64,000 bases of DNA from Chengkuizengella sediminis. GTDB taxonomy: Bacteria > Bacillota > Bacilli > Paenibacillales > KCTC-33759. The stretch covers positions 1 through 64,000 of the forward strand of contig NZ_SIJC01000007.1 of the NCBI RefSeq assembly GCF_010078385.1, written 5' to 3'. Under the pieces are notes generated by a model. It did no database searches and was not told the origin of the DNA. It saw only the letters and a program-made list of their open reading frames with translations. The number at the start of each line of letters is the position of its first letter. Within the stretch, counting starts at the first letter, position 1. Both the position numbers and the translations under genes were made by a program. This document shows positions 1 through 10,600 of this stretch, piece by piece.

Positions 1-113
<113 letters not shown>

Positions 114-166
114 TGGAGAATTAGTTCACTCGTTTTCAGTTTTGATGGTGTAACCACTGTCTATCG

Positions 167-283
167 TTTGGTGATGATGGCGGAGGGGTACCACGCGTAC
201 CCATACCGAACACGACCGTTAAGCCCTCTAGCGCCGATGGTACTTGGACCGCAAGGTCCTGGGAGAGTAGGACGTTGCCAAGC
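167..283 (+). rRNA. 5S ribosomal RNA
   Basis: This 117-nt stretch matches the Bacillales 5S pattern. It begins TTTGGTGATGATGG, carries the conserved CCATACCGAACACG segment (about 200-213), has AGCGCCGATGGTA (about 230-242), and ends GAGAGTAGGACGTTGCCAAGC, which pairs with the 5' end to form helix I. It starts only ~54 nt after the 16S end and is followed by a strong terminator, so the transcription unit seen here is 16S-5S without 23S or tRNA between them. Confidence 0.95.
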
Positions 284-301
284 AAAATATAAAGTTTAAA
301 G

Positions 302-337
302 AAAATGGCTCTGGTATTCATTACCAGAGCCATTTTT
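302..337 (+). terminator. Rho-independent terminator of the rRNA unit
   Basis: A perfect 15-bp inverted repeat (302-316 with 322-336, 5-nt loop TTCAT) runs directly into a T tract. It lies just after the 5S gene and closes the rRNA transcription unit. Confidence 0.9.
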
Positions 338-432
338 TTAATTCTTAAAATTAATTTTGACAAACTCCTCTGTATACATACATATTTCTTTATTTTCATA
401 AGTCCGCGTGTATAATTTCACTACTATTTTGA

Positions 433-614
433 TGTTCTTATATATTCTTTGTACCTCCCCAATCTATTGAATATTCCGATATCCCTGAATCTTTTGTTTT
501 TTTAAATGATGGATTTTTTTTAGATATGATGGAAAAACTTTATCTCCTTTAGAAGATGAATTGACTTTAACTTGGGATAAAAATATTGTAAGGATAAGTA
601 GAGTAAAATCATGA
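433..614 (+). pseudogene. Possible frameshifted remnant of a short protein-coding gene
   Basis: No intact gene lies between the rRNA terminator and the first mannosidase. An open frame from 433 reads protein-like up to the T8 run near 512-519 (containing IPESFVFLNDGFF). A different frame then continues as RYDGKTLSPLEDELTLTW and stops at TGA 612-614. The two halves join sensibly if one base of the T run is gained or lost. No start codon with a ribosome site is visible and I do not recognise the family. This may be a decayed 3' gene fragment, or chance. Confidence 0.25.
561..589 (+). promoter_or_regulatory. Candidate sigma-A promoter for the mannosidase genes
   Basis: TTGACT at 561-566 and TATTGT at 584-589 are separated by 17 bp, the ideal sigma-A spacing. 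The -10 matches four of six consensus positions. It lies ~75 bp upstream of the GH38 start and upstream of a cre-like site, which fits a catabolite-repressed promoter. Prediction from pattern only. Confidence 0.35.
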
Positions 615-632
615 ACTTACTAGAAAGTAAAT

Positions 633-646
633 TGATTACGTTTACA
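633..646 (+). promoter_or_regulatory. cre-like CcpA operator
   Basis: TGATTACGTTTACA matches the Firmicute cre consensus TGWAANCGNTNWCA at 12 of 14 positions, including both outer TG and CA and the central CG. It sits just before the first GH38 gene and downstream of the candidate promoter, a position where CcpA acts as a roadblock. Catabolite repression would suit a glycan-use operon. Confidence 0.45.
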
Positions 647-663
647 ATAGGGAAGTGGAAAAA

Positions 664-3384
664 GTGGAAAAGTTGACGGCACATATTATATCTCATTCAC
701 ATTGGGATAGAGAATGGTACATGCCATTTGAAAAACATCGTTATGATTTAGTCAAGCTGATTGATCGTTTGTTGGATTTATTTCAAATTGATCCTCGGTT
801 TAAAAGCTTCCATTTGGATGGACAAACCGTTCTTTTAGAAGATTATTTGGAGATTCGCCCAGAACGCAAACAGGAGTTAATGCAAGCAATACAAGATAAA
901 AAAATATACATTGGTCCGTGGTACGTGTTGCAGGATGCTTTTTTGACAAGTAGTGAAGCGAATGTGCGCAATTTATTGTACGGATTGCAGGACAGCAAAC
1001 AATACGGCGTAATGACAAAACTTGGTTACTTCCCAGATACATTTGGAATTTACGGCCAGGCACCTCAACTATTGAAACAAGCAGGAATTGAAACCGCAGC
1101 TTTTGGCAGGGGAGTAAAACCAACGGGATTTAATAATACCGTTGGAGAGATGCAAAGTTATGAATCTCCTTTTTCTGAAATGAACTGGTTATCACCAGAT
1201 GGATCTTCTGTGTTAGGTATTCTCTTTGCAAATTGGTATTCCAACGGAAATGAAATACCGGTAGGAGAAGATGCGAAGTTATTCTGGGACAAAAAATTAA
1301 ATGATGTACAAAAATATGCATCAACCCCACATTTGTTGTTTATGAATGGATGTGACCATCAACCCGTTCAAAAAGACATTGGAGAAGCGATAGAAAAAGC
1401 AAAAGAACTATATCCGAATATCCAATTTGTACATTCTAACTTTGATGATTACATCGAGGCAATCCATGAGCATCTACCTGAAAATTTGCAATCGATTCAT
1501 GGAGAATTACGCAACCAGCGAACGGATGGCTGGTCTACGCTCGTTAATACAGCTTCAGCAAGGATTTACCTAAAACAGATGAATCAAGAGTGCCAATCTT
1601 TATTAGAAAAAGCCGCTGAGCCATTATCCGTGATGGCCTATTCACTTGGTTTTGAATATCCACGCCATTATTTGCGTTATGCATGGAAAACACTAATGCA
1701 AAATCATCCGCATGATAGTATTTGTGGGTGTAGCGTAGATGAGGTTCACCGTGAAATGGTAACTCGTTTTGAGAAGGCAAAACAAACGACAGAAATGATT
1801 ATTGATGATAAAACAGCGGAAATCGCTGCAAATATCCATACAAACTACTTTAATCATGCAGAAAACAGCGTTCCACTTGTTGTTTTTAACGCTTCAGGTA
1901 AAAAAAGAAACAAAGTGATTACTAAAGTGATTGAATTTGAAAAAATATATTTTGAAGACATGCCTTATGAACAAATTCCAGATTATTTGCAAACAAAACC
2001 ACTGCCAAAGTTAAACATAACCGATAGTAACGGCATCGTACAGTTGTCTGAAATAAAAGATAAAGGTGTGAAATTTGGCTACGATTTACCAGATGATGGA
2101 TTTAGAAAAGCGTATTTTGCAAAGATCATTGAAGTACAGTTTATGGCTAAAGATCTTCCTGGATTGGGGTACAGCACTTATTATGTAACAGACGTCAAAA
2201 TGGGCGATCATACAACTGAACGAAATATTTTAACCTCGGATCGTGAACTAGAGAACGAATTTCTTCACATCGAAATTCATGATAACGGCTCTTATACGTT
2301 AACGTACAAAGAAACGGGTAAAGTATATCATCAACTCGGAATTTACGAAAACACGGGTGATATCGGAAATGAATACATGTTCAAAAAAACACAAGATGAT
2401 TCGCTGACAACAGAACAATTAGCCGCAAACATTACAGTAATAGAAAATAATCCGCTTCGTGCTGCTGTAGAAATTGTTCATAACTGGGAAATCCCTAAAT
2501 GTGCTGCTGAAAGTTTTGAAAAAGAAAAATTGAAACTGACATGGCACAAAAATCGGTCATCTGGTCGTTCAGATGAAACAACAGTGATTCAAATTCGTAC
2601 TAGACTTGCGCTCGATAAAAAAGCAAAGGGTCCACATATTAAAGCCTTGATTAATAATTCGGCAAAAGATCATCGTATCCGTGTCTTGTATCCTACGAAT
2701 TTGCACAGTTCTCATCATTATGCAGATAGCATTTTTGAAGTTGTGAAAAGAAACAACCAACCTGAAATAGATTGGGAAAACCCAAACTTTGATCATCATC
2801 AGCAAGCGTTTATCAGTGTGTCAGATGAAAATCAAGGATTAACGATCGGAAATAAGGGTTTAAATGAGTACGAAGTGTTGCCGGAAAAAAATACAATAGC
2901 AGTCACAATCCTTCGATCAGTTTCTGAACTAGGTGACTGGGGAGTCTTTCCGACTCCTGAAGCGCAGTGTTTAGGAGAAAATACAGCAGAATGGACAATC
3001 ATCCCACACGTAGGGAATGTGGTTACTTCACAAATGGCACAGCAAATGTATGAATACCAAACACCATTGATCGTTGTTCAAACAGATTCGCATGATGGAG
3101 ATTTACCAAAAGCAAAATCTTTCTTGCAATGGCAAGGACAGTCACTCGCCCTGACCTCTGTAAAACTGGCAGAAGAAAGCAATGATATCATGACCCGCTG
3201 GTTTAATACGTCTGATAAAAACGTAAACTTAACTGCAACATTTGAAGATACATCATCCCATTTTCATAGCAACATTGTCGAGGAAAAATACAATGTTCAT
3301 GAAGGAAATGAAATAAGGAAAACAGTTAAACCGTATGAAATCATTACTTTAGGATGGGGAATGGAAAAAAGACGTGAAAGGTAG
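664..3384 (+). CDS. GH38 alpha-mannosidase (short, MngB/SpGH38-like type)
   Basis: Retaining, zinc-dependent alpha-mannosidase of glycoside hydrolase family 38, expected to remove alpha-mannose from N-glycan fragments in the cytoplasm (no signal peptide). Numbering from an upstream GTG at 655, the zinc motif HSHWDREW is at residues 14-21, the catalytic nucleophile Asp is in FPDTFG (D128), and the second zinc His lies in HPHDSICG near residue 350. The C-terminal half is the usual GH38 beta-sandwich. GTG 655 and GTG 664 are both possible; 664 is preferred because GGGAAG at 650-655 is then at proper spacing. Length (~906 aa) matches the streptococcal GH38 and E. coli MngB group. It is followed after 39 nt by GH125, the same pairing as in the pneumococcal N-glycan locus, which argues for N-glycan substrates rather than mannosylglycerate. 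Confidence 0.9.
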   Translation: MEKLTAHIISHSHWDREWYMPFEKHRYDLVKLIDRLLDLFQIDPRFKSFHLDGQTVLLEDYLEIRPERKQELMQAIQDKKIYIGPWYVLQDAFLTSSEANVRNLLYGLQDSKQYGVMTKLGYFPDTFGIYGQAPQLLKQAGIETAAFGRGVKPTGFNNTVGEMQSYESPFSEMNWLSPDGSSVLGILFANWYSNGNEIPVGEDAKLFWDKKLNDVQKYASTPHLLFMNGCDHQPVQKDIGEAIEKAKELYPNIQFVHSNFDDYIEAIHEHLPENLQSIHGELRNQRTDGWSTLVNTASARIYLKQMNQECQSLLEKAAEPLSVMAYSLGFEYPRHYLRYAWKTLMQNHPHDSICGCSVDEVHREMVTRFEKAKQTTEMIIDDKTAEIAANIHTNYFNHAENSVPLVVFNASGKKRNKVITKVIEFEKIYFEDMPYEQIPDYLQTKPLPKLNITDSNGIVQLSEIKDKGVKFGYDLPDDGFRKAYFAKIIEVQFMAKDLPGLGYSTYYVTDVKMGDHTTERNILTSDRELENEFLHIEIHDNGSYTLTYKETGKVYHQLGIYENTGDIGNEYMFKKTQDDSLTTEQLAANITVIENNPLRAAVEIVHNWEIPKCAAESFEKEKLKLTWHKNRSSGRSDETTVIQIRTRLALDKKAKGPHIKALINNSAKDHRIRVLYPTNLHSSHHYADSIFEVVKRNNQPEIDWENPNFDHHQQAFISVSDENQGLTIGNKGLNEYEVLPEKNTIAVTILRSVSELGDWGVFPTPEAQCLGENTAEWTIIPHVGNVVTSQMAQQMYEYQTPLIVVQTDSHDGDLPKAKSFLQWQGQSLALTSVKLAEESNDIMTRWFNTSDKNVNLTATFEDTSSHFHSNIVEEKYNVHEGNEIRKTVKPYEIITLGWGMEKRRER

Positions 3385-3423
3385 AACAAGACCTATTAAT
3401 CTATCAAAAGGAGATCAGACAGC

Positions 3424-4752
3424 ATGAAAAAAGAAAATATCGACATTCCACAATCAATGCGAAATCTAATAGATAAAGTAAAACAACACTTTCCTGATGA
3501 TGCCAAACTGCAAAACATGTTTGAGATGTGTTTCGTAAATACATACCTGACAACATTAAAGCCACAAAATGACGGTACAACCTTCGTCATTACTGGAGAT
3601 ATTCCAGCAATGTGGCTTCGCGATTCAGCTGCACAGGTAAGACCCTATCTAATCCTTGCTGAGGAAGATGAAGAAATGGCTGCACTCATCGAGGGTGTTG
3701 TACGCAGACAGTTTCAATACATTAACCATGACCCGTATGCCAATGCATTCAATGAAAACTTGAATGGAAAAGGGCATCAATCGGATGAAACCGATATGAC
3801 TCCATGGATATGGGAGCGCAAATATGAGATTGACTCTCTGTGTTATCCGGTCCAGCTCGCCTATTTGCTGTGGAAATCCAGCGGCAGAACCACTCATTTC
3901 GATGACAACTTCGTGCAAGGTTTGAACAACATTTTAAAAGTATGGAAGACAGAGCAAGATCACGAACAAGATTCTCCATACCGTTTTGAGCGTTATGATG
4001 TTCGTCAATCAGATACATTAACACGTGATGGAAAAGGTGGAGAAGTGAAAAAAACTGGAATGACCTGGAGTGCATTTCGTCCGAGTGATGATGCTTGTCA
4101 CTATGGATATTTAATTCCTTCTAACATGTTTGCCGTCGTCGTGTTGCAGTATGCAGTAGAGATATGTGAACAAGTATTGCTAGATTATGATCTTGCTAAA
4201 CAATGTCTAGTGTTAGCTGCAGAAATTAAAAATGGTATTGAAAGCTACAGTATCTTTGACCATCCGATTTATGACAAAATCTACAGTTATGAAACCGATG
4301 GATTTGGAAATTACAATTTCATGGATGATGCGAATGTACCGAGTCTACTTGCTATGCCTTATTTAGGGTACTGTGAGTTTAAAGATTTAACATATATCAA
4401 TACACGCAACTTTATATTGAGCCGTAACAACCCTTATTATTACGAAGGAAAAAAAGCCGAGGGAATCGGCAGTCCACATACACCTGATCATTATATATGG
4501 CATATTGCATTAGCCATTCAGGGGATGACTGCCAATGATGAAAAAGAAAAAACTCATATTTTAGAATTGTTTAAACAAACCGATGGAGGAACTGGATTTA
4601 TGCATGAGGGATTTGATGCTGATCATCCTGAGAACTTCACAAGAGATTGGTTTTCTTGGGCCAATTCGATGTTTAGTGAGTTTGTTTTAAGTTTACTCAA
4701 CATTGCTGTCAAAGGAAGTCCGCTTTATCAAAGGCTTCAAAATAAATATTAA
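3424..4752 (+). CDS. GH125 exo-alpha-1,6-mannosidase
   Basis: Family GH125 enzymes are inverting exo-alpha-1,6-mannosidases acting on N-glycan mannose branches. The sequence shows the family hallmark GDIPAMWLRDSAAQ near residues 59-72, a central GMTWSAFRPSDDAC region and the C-terminal WFSWANSMFSEF block. Length (442 aa) is typical. No signal peptide, so it acts in the cytoplasm after import. An AAAGGAGA ribosome site precedes ATG 3424. Between GH38 and GH85, it gives the complementary linkage specificity needed to strip a high-mannose core. Recognition is by motif memory; substrate preference is inferred from characterised clostridial and pneumococcal members. Confidence 0.9.
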   Translation: MKKENIDIPQSMRNLIDKVKQHFPDDAKLQNMFEMCFVNTYLTTLKPQNDGTTFVITGDIPAMWLRDSAAQVRPYLILAEEDEEMAALIEGVVRRQFQYINHDPYANAFNENLNGKGHQSDETDMTPWIWERKYEIDSLCYPVQLAYLLWKSSGRTTHFDDNFVQGLNNILKVWKTEQDHEQDSPYRFERYDVRQSDTLTRDGKGGEVKKTGMTWSAFRPSDDACHYGYLIPSNMFAVVVLQYAVEICEQVLLDYDLAKQCLVLAAEIKNGIESYSIFDHPIYDKIYSYETDGFGNYNFMDDANVPSLLAMPYLGYCEFKDLTYINTRNFILSRNNPYYYEGKKAEGIGSPHTPDHYIWHIALAIQGMTANDEKEKTHILELFKQTDGGTGFMHEGFDADHPENFTRDWFSWANSMFSEFVLSLLNIAVKGSPLYQRLQNKY

Positions 4753-4770
4753 TCCAAAAGGAGTTGTCCA

Positions 4771-7449
4771 ATGATGTCAAAGTCAAAGTTGTTATTAGGT
4801 ACATTGTTATGTTTGGGACTATTATTTATTATTCCTACTATAAGTTCAGCATTCGAACAACCACACTCATCGTATTGGTTTCCAGAGGATCTAATGCAAT
4901 GGAGTCCAGAAACTGACCCAGATGCAGTATACAACCGAAGCCAGGTCCCATTAGCAGAGAGAAATACACTGTACGCTGTGAATGACACAGCACAATCTGA
5001 GGCAAAACTTGTAGCATTGTCCGCATTAAATCAACAAACAAGTGGTGTACCATCACAAGGTAGTAAAGACTTTTACTCTAACACATTTGGTTACTGGCAG
5101 TATGTAGATATTATGGTGTATTGGGCTGGTTCATCAGGTGAGGGAATCATAGTTCCACCAAGTGCAGATGTAATCGATGCTTCCCACAAAAATGGTGTTC
5201 CCATCTTAGGTACCGTTTTCTTTCCACCAGAAGTATTTGGGGGGCAGTTTGCTTGGATAGAACAAATGCTTGAGCAGGAAGCAGATGGTTCTTTCCCAGT
5301 TGCCGACAAATTAATTGAAGTCGCACAATACTATGGTTTTGATGGCTGGTTTTTTAACCAAGAAACAAATGGTGGGACCAAAGAAACAGCTCAAAAAATG
5401 CAGGACTTCCTCGTTTATATCCAAGAGAAGAAACCCGAAGGCATGCATATTATGTGGTATGATTCCATGACTAGAGATGGAAATATATCATGGCAAAATT
5501 ATTTAACAGATGCAAACAGCTTTTTTGTGCAAGATGGAGAAAAGCGTGTCTCTGATAGCATGTTTTTGAACTTTTGGTGGAGCAATCAACAACAGAGTTA
5601 TAACAAAGCAAATGAAATTAGCAGAAGTCCATATGATTTATTCGCTGGAATTGATACTGAAGCGGCTGGAACTTCAACAAATGTACCATGGAACGGGCTT
5701 TTCCCATCTGGCAAAGCACCTTATGCATCTTTAGGTATTTACCGTCCAGATTGGACATATAAAACTTCGGATACAATGGAGCAATTTTACCAGAAGGAGC
5801 AAGACTTTTGGGTAGGATTAGATGGTGATCCTGCTAATACAGAAGATCCTGGAAGATGGAAAGGCATGGCGAATTATTTTATAGGCAAAACAGTGATTAA
5901 TAAATACCCGTTTGTTACTCATTTTAATACGGGCAGCGGTAACCTTTTCACAGTTGATGGAGAGGTCATGAGTGAGCAGTCTTGGAACAATCGCAGCCTA
6001 CAGGACATTTTGCCAACTTGGCGCTGGACAGTAGAAGGAGGACAGTTGCTTACCCCTGAATTTGATTGGGAAACTGCATATTATGGTGGAAGTTCTTTGA
6101 AGATATCAGGGATGGTTGATGCAGATGAACCAACAAATATTAAGTTGTATAAAACGAATTTAACGGTAGATAAGGATACAGAACTATCCATCACTTATCA
6201 GACGAATACAAATGAAGCAGATATGAAGGTAGGAATCAGCTTATTAGATGATCCAGACCAATTTATTTACCTACATAAAGAAGATGATGAAGATGAAGAT
6301 GACAGTATGGAAGAAGAATGGGTAACCCAAGTATTAAAGTTAGAAAAATATGAAGGAAAACAAATTGCAGCTATTTCCTTATATTTTGAAAGTGAAGAAG
6401 ATGTTCAAGATTACACGATGAGTATAGGCGAGATGAAGTTGTATAACAAAAAAGAGAAATTGAATTTAGATCAACCAGAATTATTCCAAGTAAAAGATAG
6501 TTCATTTGAAAATGCTGTTTTTGCAGATGTATCACTTACATGGAATGCAGTAACTGACGCAGATCATTACGAGATCTACAGAATAATGGCAGATGGAAGT
6601 AAGGAATTTATCGGTGCTACACCAAATCAAATATTCTTTGTATCTGAAATGAGACGTGACGGAAAAGAAACGGAAACATCGTTTGAAATCGTAGCTATAG
6701 GTTCTAATTTTGAAAAAAGTGAAGATGCTGGAGTGAAGATGGAGTGGCCCTCATATCCAGTTCCTGTAGCGAATTTTACAGTGGATAAAACAGTGATTGG
6801 TCCAGGTGAGGAAATTCAGTTTTTCAACACATCTTCATCAGTGACAGAATCATTGTACTGGGAGTTTGAAGGTGGAATGCCAGCAACAAGTACAGAAGAA
6901 AATCCAATTGTGACGTTTGCAAACGAAGGTCTTTATACGGTAACCCTAACTGCTATTAATAGTGAAGGTGAAAACGTAATAACAAAAGAAGATCTGATCT
7001 TTGTTACAAAAGGCGCTGAAAACATGACGAATGTTGCATTGAACAAGTTTGTAGAGGCCGACGATGCATGTGCTGCTTCTGAAGCAGCGGTTTTTGCTGT
7101 GGATGGGACAGTAACGAATAAATGGTGTGCATTAGGTGATGCACCGCACTGGTTGAAAGTTGACCTTGGAGTAGAATATTCCATCGCTAAATTTGTGACA
7201 AAACATGCTGAAGCTGGTGGTGAAGGTGCAGCTTATAATACAAAAGCCTATTCGATTGAAGTCAGTACAGATGGTGAGAGTTGGACAACTGTTACTGAAG
7301 TGATGGAGAACACAAAAGCTATTTCAGAGGATTCAATTGCATTAACGTCAGCAAGATATGTACGTTTATGGGTTAATCAACCGACACAGGGCGGTGATCA
7401 AGCAGCTAGAATCTACGAATTTGAAGTTTATGGGTTTCCTGCTCAGTGA
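4771..7449 (+). CDS. Secreted GH85 endo-beta-N-acetylglucosaminidase with PKD and F5/8C modules
   Basis: Cleaves the chitobiose core (GlcNAc-beta-1,4-GlcNAc) of N-glycans, releasing the oligosaccharide from protein. Residues 1-28 are a signal peptide (hydrophobic core, cleavage near SSA/FEQ). The GH85 catalytic motif GFDGWFFNQET is intact: N196 and E198 correspond to the assisting Asn and acid/base Glu of Endo-A. An acidic linker follows (EDDEDEDD, about residues 507-514), then an Fn3-like stretch, a PKD domain (about residues 665-750) and a C-terminal F5/8 type C / CBM32-like domain (about 752-892) expected to bind glycans. No LPXTG, SLH or transmembrane anchor, so probably released. Start ATG 4771 (or 4774) follows AAAGGAG. 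It is the only secreted enzyme of the locus, so it likely performs the first step outside the cell. Confidence 0.92.
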   Translation: MMSKSKLLLGTLLCLGLLFIIPTISSAFEQPHSSYWFPEDLMQWSPETDPDAVYNRSQVPLAERNTLYAVNDTAQSEAKLVALSALNQQTSGVPSQGSKDFYSNTFGYWQYVDIMVYWAGSSGEGIIVPPSADVIDASHKNGVPILGTVFFPPEVFGGQFAWIEQMLEQEADGSFPVADKLIEVAQYYGFDGWFFNQETNGGTKETAQKMQDFLVYIQEKKPEGMHIMWYDSMTRDGNISWQNYLTDANSFFVQDGEKRVSDSMFLNFWWSNQQQSYNKANEISRSPYDLFAGIDTEAAGTSTNVPWNGLFPSGKAPYASLGIYRPDWTYKTSDTMEQFYQKEQDFWVGLDGDPANTEDPGRWKGMANYFIGKTVINKYPFVTHFNTGSGNLFTVDGEVMSEQSWNNRSLQDILPTWRWTVEGGQLLTPEFDWETAYYGGSSLKISGMVDADEPTNIKLYKTNLTVDKDTELSITYQTNTNEADMKVGISLLDDPDQFIYLHKEDDEDEDDSMEEEWVTQVLKLEKYEGKQIAAISLYFESEEDVQDYTMSIGEMKLYNKKEKLNLDQPELFQVKDSSFENAVFADVSLTWNAVTDADHYEIYRIMADGSKEFIGATPNQIFFVSEMRRDGKETETSFEIVAIGSNFEKSEDAGVKMEWPSYPVPVANFTVDKTVIGPGEEIQFFNTSSSVTESLYWEFEGGMPATSTEENPIVTFANEGLYTVTLTAINSEGENVITKEDLIFVTKGAENMTNVALNKFVEADDACAASEAAVFAVDGTVTNKWCALGDAPHWLKVDLGVEYSIAKFVTKHAEAGGEGAAYNTKAYSIEVSTDGESWTTVTEVMENTKAISEDSIALTSARYVRLWVNQPTQGGDQAARIYEFEVYGFPAQ

Positions 7450-7503
7450 TTAGCTTCAGCTATGCTGAATGAATTCATTTACTAATTTGATTTTAGCTAT
7501 TTT

Positions 7504-7557
7504 ATTTCGGGGGAAATGATATTTTTTGATATTTTTCTCCCGAAATGTTTTTTTTAG
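7504..7557 (+). terminator. Rho-independent terminator after GH85
   Basis: ATTTCGGGGGAA and TTCTCCCGAAAT form a 12-bp stem (one G-T pair) around a T-rich loop, followed by a run of eight or nine T. It ends the GH38-GH125-GH85 transcript; the second GH38 gene starts ~60 nt later. Confidence 0.8.
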
Positions 7558-7618
7558 AGAGAATCATTTTGATCCAATTTAAATATTTAGCTAAATGCTC
7601 AGAAAGGAAGAAGTGGAC

Positions 7619-10600
7619 TTGTTTCATACAGAAAACAAACTAGAGGCGAGAATTCAAGAGTTGTTAACATTTAGATACCAGCAGAAAAGGGGGATTTTCA
7701 GTTTCCGTTGTCAGGAGGATGAGGGGGAGATTGGCCAGTATCCACTTGAGTTGACTTCTAATCAAACCATAAACGTTGACGATAACTGGAAAGGAAGGGA
7801 TAAATATATTTGGCTTCAGGCGGATGTGGACATCCCACACGAATGGAAAGGGAGAAAAACTGTCGGTTTATTTGATTTTGGAAATACTGGTGGTGGGAAT
7901 AATTCAGGCTTTGAATCGTTATTGTTTTTGAACGGACGTCCTTATCAAGGTGTTGATTCTAACCATCAGGAAGTTTTTTTTCCAGAAGATGCAGTAGGGA
8001 AAACGAATCGTTTGGATTTTCGGTTGTGGTCTGGTCTCGAAGGAGGAGGTCTTCTTAAAGAGCAAGAGCATAAGATCAAAACGGCACAAATCGCTTGGTT
8101 GGATGAAAAAGTGGATGATTTGTATTATACTTCGCTTGCCACTTTACAAACTGTGAAAGAATTGAGCGAGGATCAACCAGAAAAACAACTTCTACTAAAT
8201 ACCTTGAACCAAACTTACTTAATGATTGATTGGTCTTTACCTGGCAGTGAAAGTTTCTATCAATCTTGTTACGAAGCGCAAGCAAACTTAAATGAGAAGA
8301 TCAACCAAATTGAAAAACAGCACCCAGTAACAATCCATTGTATAGGTCATACACATATTGATGTTGCTTGGCTGTGGCGTTTAAAACACACACGAGAAAA
8401 AGCGGCCCGTTCGTTTTCGACCGTGCTTCGTTTGATGGAACAGTATCCAGAATATGTTTTTTTACAAACACAGCCGCAACTGTACGAATATATAAAAGAG
8501 GACTATCCAGAAATATATGATCAAATGAAAACACGTATTAAAGAAGGCAAGTGGGAGCCCGAAGGAGCAATGTGGCTTGAAGCTGATTGTAATGTCACAA
8601 GTGGCGAATCATTAGTACGTCAAATTTTATATGGAAAACGATTTTTTGAAAGAGAATTTGGTGTGACCTGTAAATATCTATGGCTGCCTGATGTATTCGG
8701 TTACAGTTGGGCTTTGCCGCAAATTTTATGCAAATCAGGAATTGAAACGTTCATGACTACTAAGATTAGCTGGAATCAATATAATCGCATGCCGCATGAT
8801 ACTTTTCATTGGAAAGGTATAGATGGTAGTGAAATCTTAACTCATTTTATAACAACACCTGAACCTTGGAATTCAGATGACTCTTGGTTTTATACGTACA
8901 ATGGACTTGTATCAGCGAAAACGGTTAAAGGTCTATGGAAATCGTATCAAAATAAAGATGTAAATCAGGATTTGTTATTGTCTTATGGTTACGGTGACGG
9001 CGGCGGTGGTGTCAATCGCGATATGTTAGAGTTACGAAGAAGATTAGATCGTATGCCGGGTCTTCCTCAAGTGAAACCAACAAAAGCGGGAGAATTTTTC
9101 GACAAACTCCATCAAAATATTGAGAATACGGAAGGTTACGTGCATACATGGGACGGTGAGCTGTATCTTGAGTATCATCGTGGTACATATACAAGCCAAG
9201 CACACAATAAAAAAATGAACCGCAAACTAGAATTGGCCTACCGTGAAGCAGAATGGTTAAATGTGATGAATGCTCTGAGCAGGGGTTGGAATGAGTATCC
9301 TCAAGCGGAATTGGATGAAGGGTGGAAGATCATCCTGCGTAACCAGTTTCATGACATCATTCCAGGTTCCTCAATCAAGGAAGTTTATGAGGATTCCAAA
9401 GTAGAGTATGAACAGTCTTGGGATCTGCATCGAAGTATCTCTAATAAAGCATTGGCTGGGTTGATAGATTCTAGTGTACAGCAGTATACAGTTATGAACG
9501 CTTCACACTGGCAACAGGGAGAGCTGGTGCAGGTAACATATGATGAAGTAAATCAACAAGATGGTAATTGGCGTGATCAGGAAGGAAACCACTTAATATC
9601 TCAAAGATCGGAGCACGGATGGTATGTGCAGGTCTTAGGTTTAAAAGGTTTTTCTGGTACAGAAATATTATTTGAACCTCATTCCAACAAGCATCAGACA
9701 GAATCAGTGAGTTTATTTGATTATACAGATTCTTCAATTAATACACCTTTTTATAAGATTAAATGGAATAAATCAGGACAGATCGTACAGATCTATGATA
9801 AGGTTGCCGAGCGACAAGTCTTTGCAAATAGGGAAAAAGGAAACATACTTCAGGTGTTTGAGGATAAACCGTTGGCGCATGATGCATGGGATATTGATAT
9901 TTTCTATAAGGAAAAAATGGAAGAAGTAACAGAGCTCACCTCTGTGGAATTGGTTGAATGTGGTCTATTGCGAGCGGTAATTCGTTTTAACTGGACTTAT
10001 CTACAATCAACCATGAGTCAAGATATGATTGTCTATACACGTTCGAAACGGATTGATTTTAGTACAAACGTGGATTGGCATCAACAAAGGAAATTGTTAA
10101 AAGTGGCCTTTCCTGTAGATGTGCGTACAACTGAAGCAACCTATGATATTCAATACGGCAATGTGAAGCGGCCAAACCACCAAAATACAAGCTGGGATAT
10201 GGCACGTTTCGAAAGTGTCGGTCACATGTGGGCTGATTTATCAGAAACAGGTTATGGAGTCAGCTTGCTTAATGATTGCAAATATGGTTACGACATTATG
10301 GACAACATCATGCGACTGACATTGATTAAATCAGCCACTCATCCTGATCCTACAGCAGATCAGGGAGAGCATCAATTCACATATTCACTGTTACCACATC
10401 AAGGTGATTGGAGACAAGCGGAAACGGTACGAGAAGCATGGGTTTTAAACGAGCCATTACAGGCGATAAAAGGTACGTTAACTGCTCCGTTTTCATCATT
10501 CTTGAACTTATCTTGCCATCACGTTCATATCGATGCCATTAAAAAAGCAGAGAATGATCATGCGGTTATTGTACGTCTTCATGAATTTGAAGGAAGAAGA

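Noticed and set aside
136-399. Minus-strand ORF of 87 aa across the 5S rRNA
   Set aside because: It lies on top of the 5S gene and its terminator; no ribosome site and composition follows the RNA.
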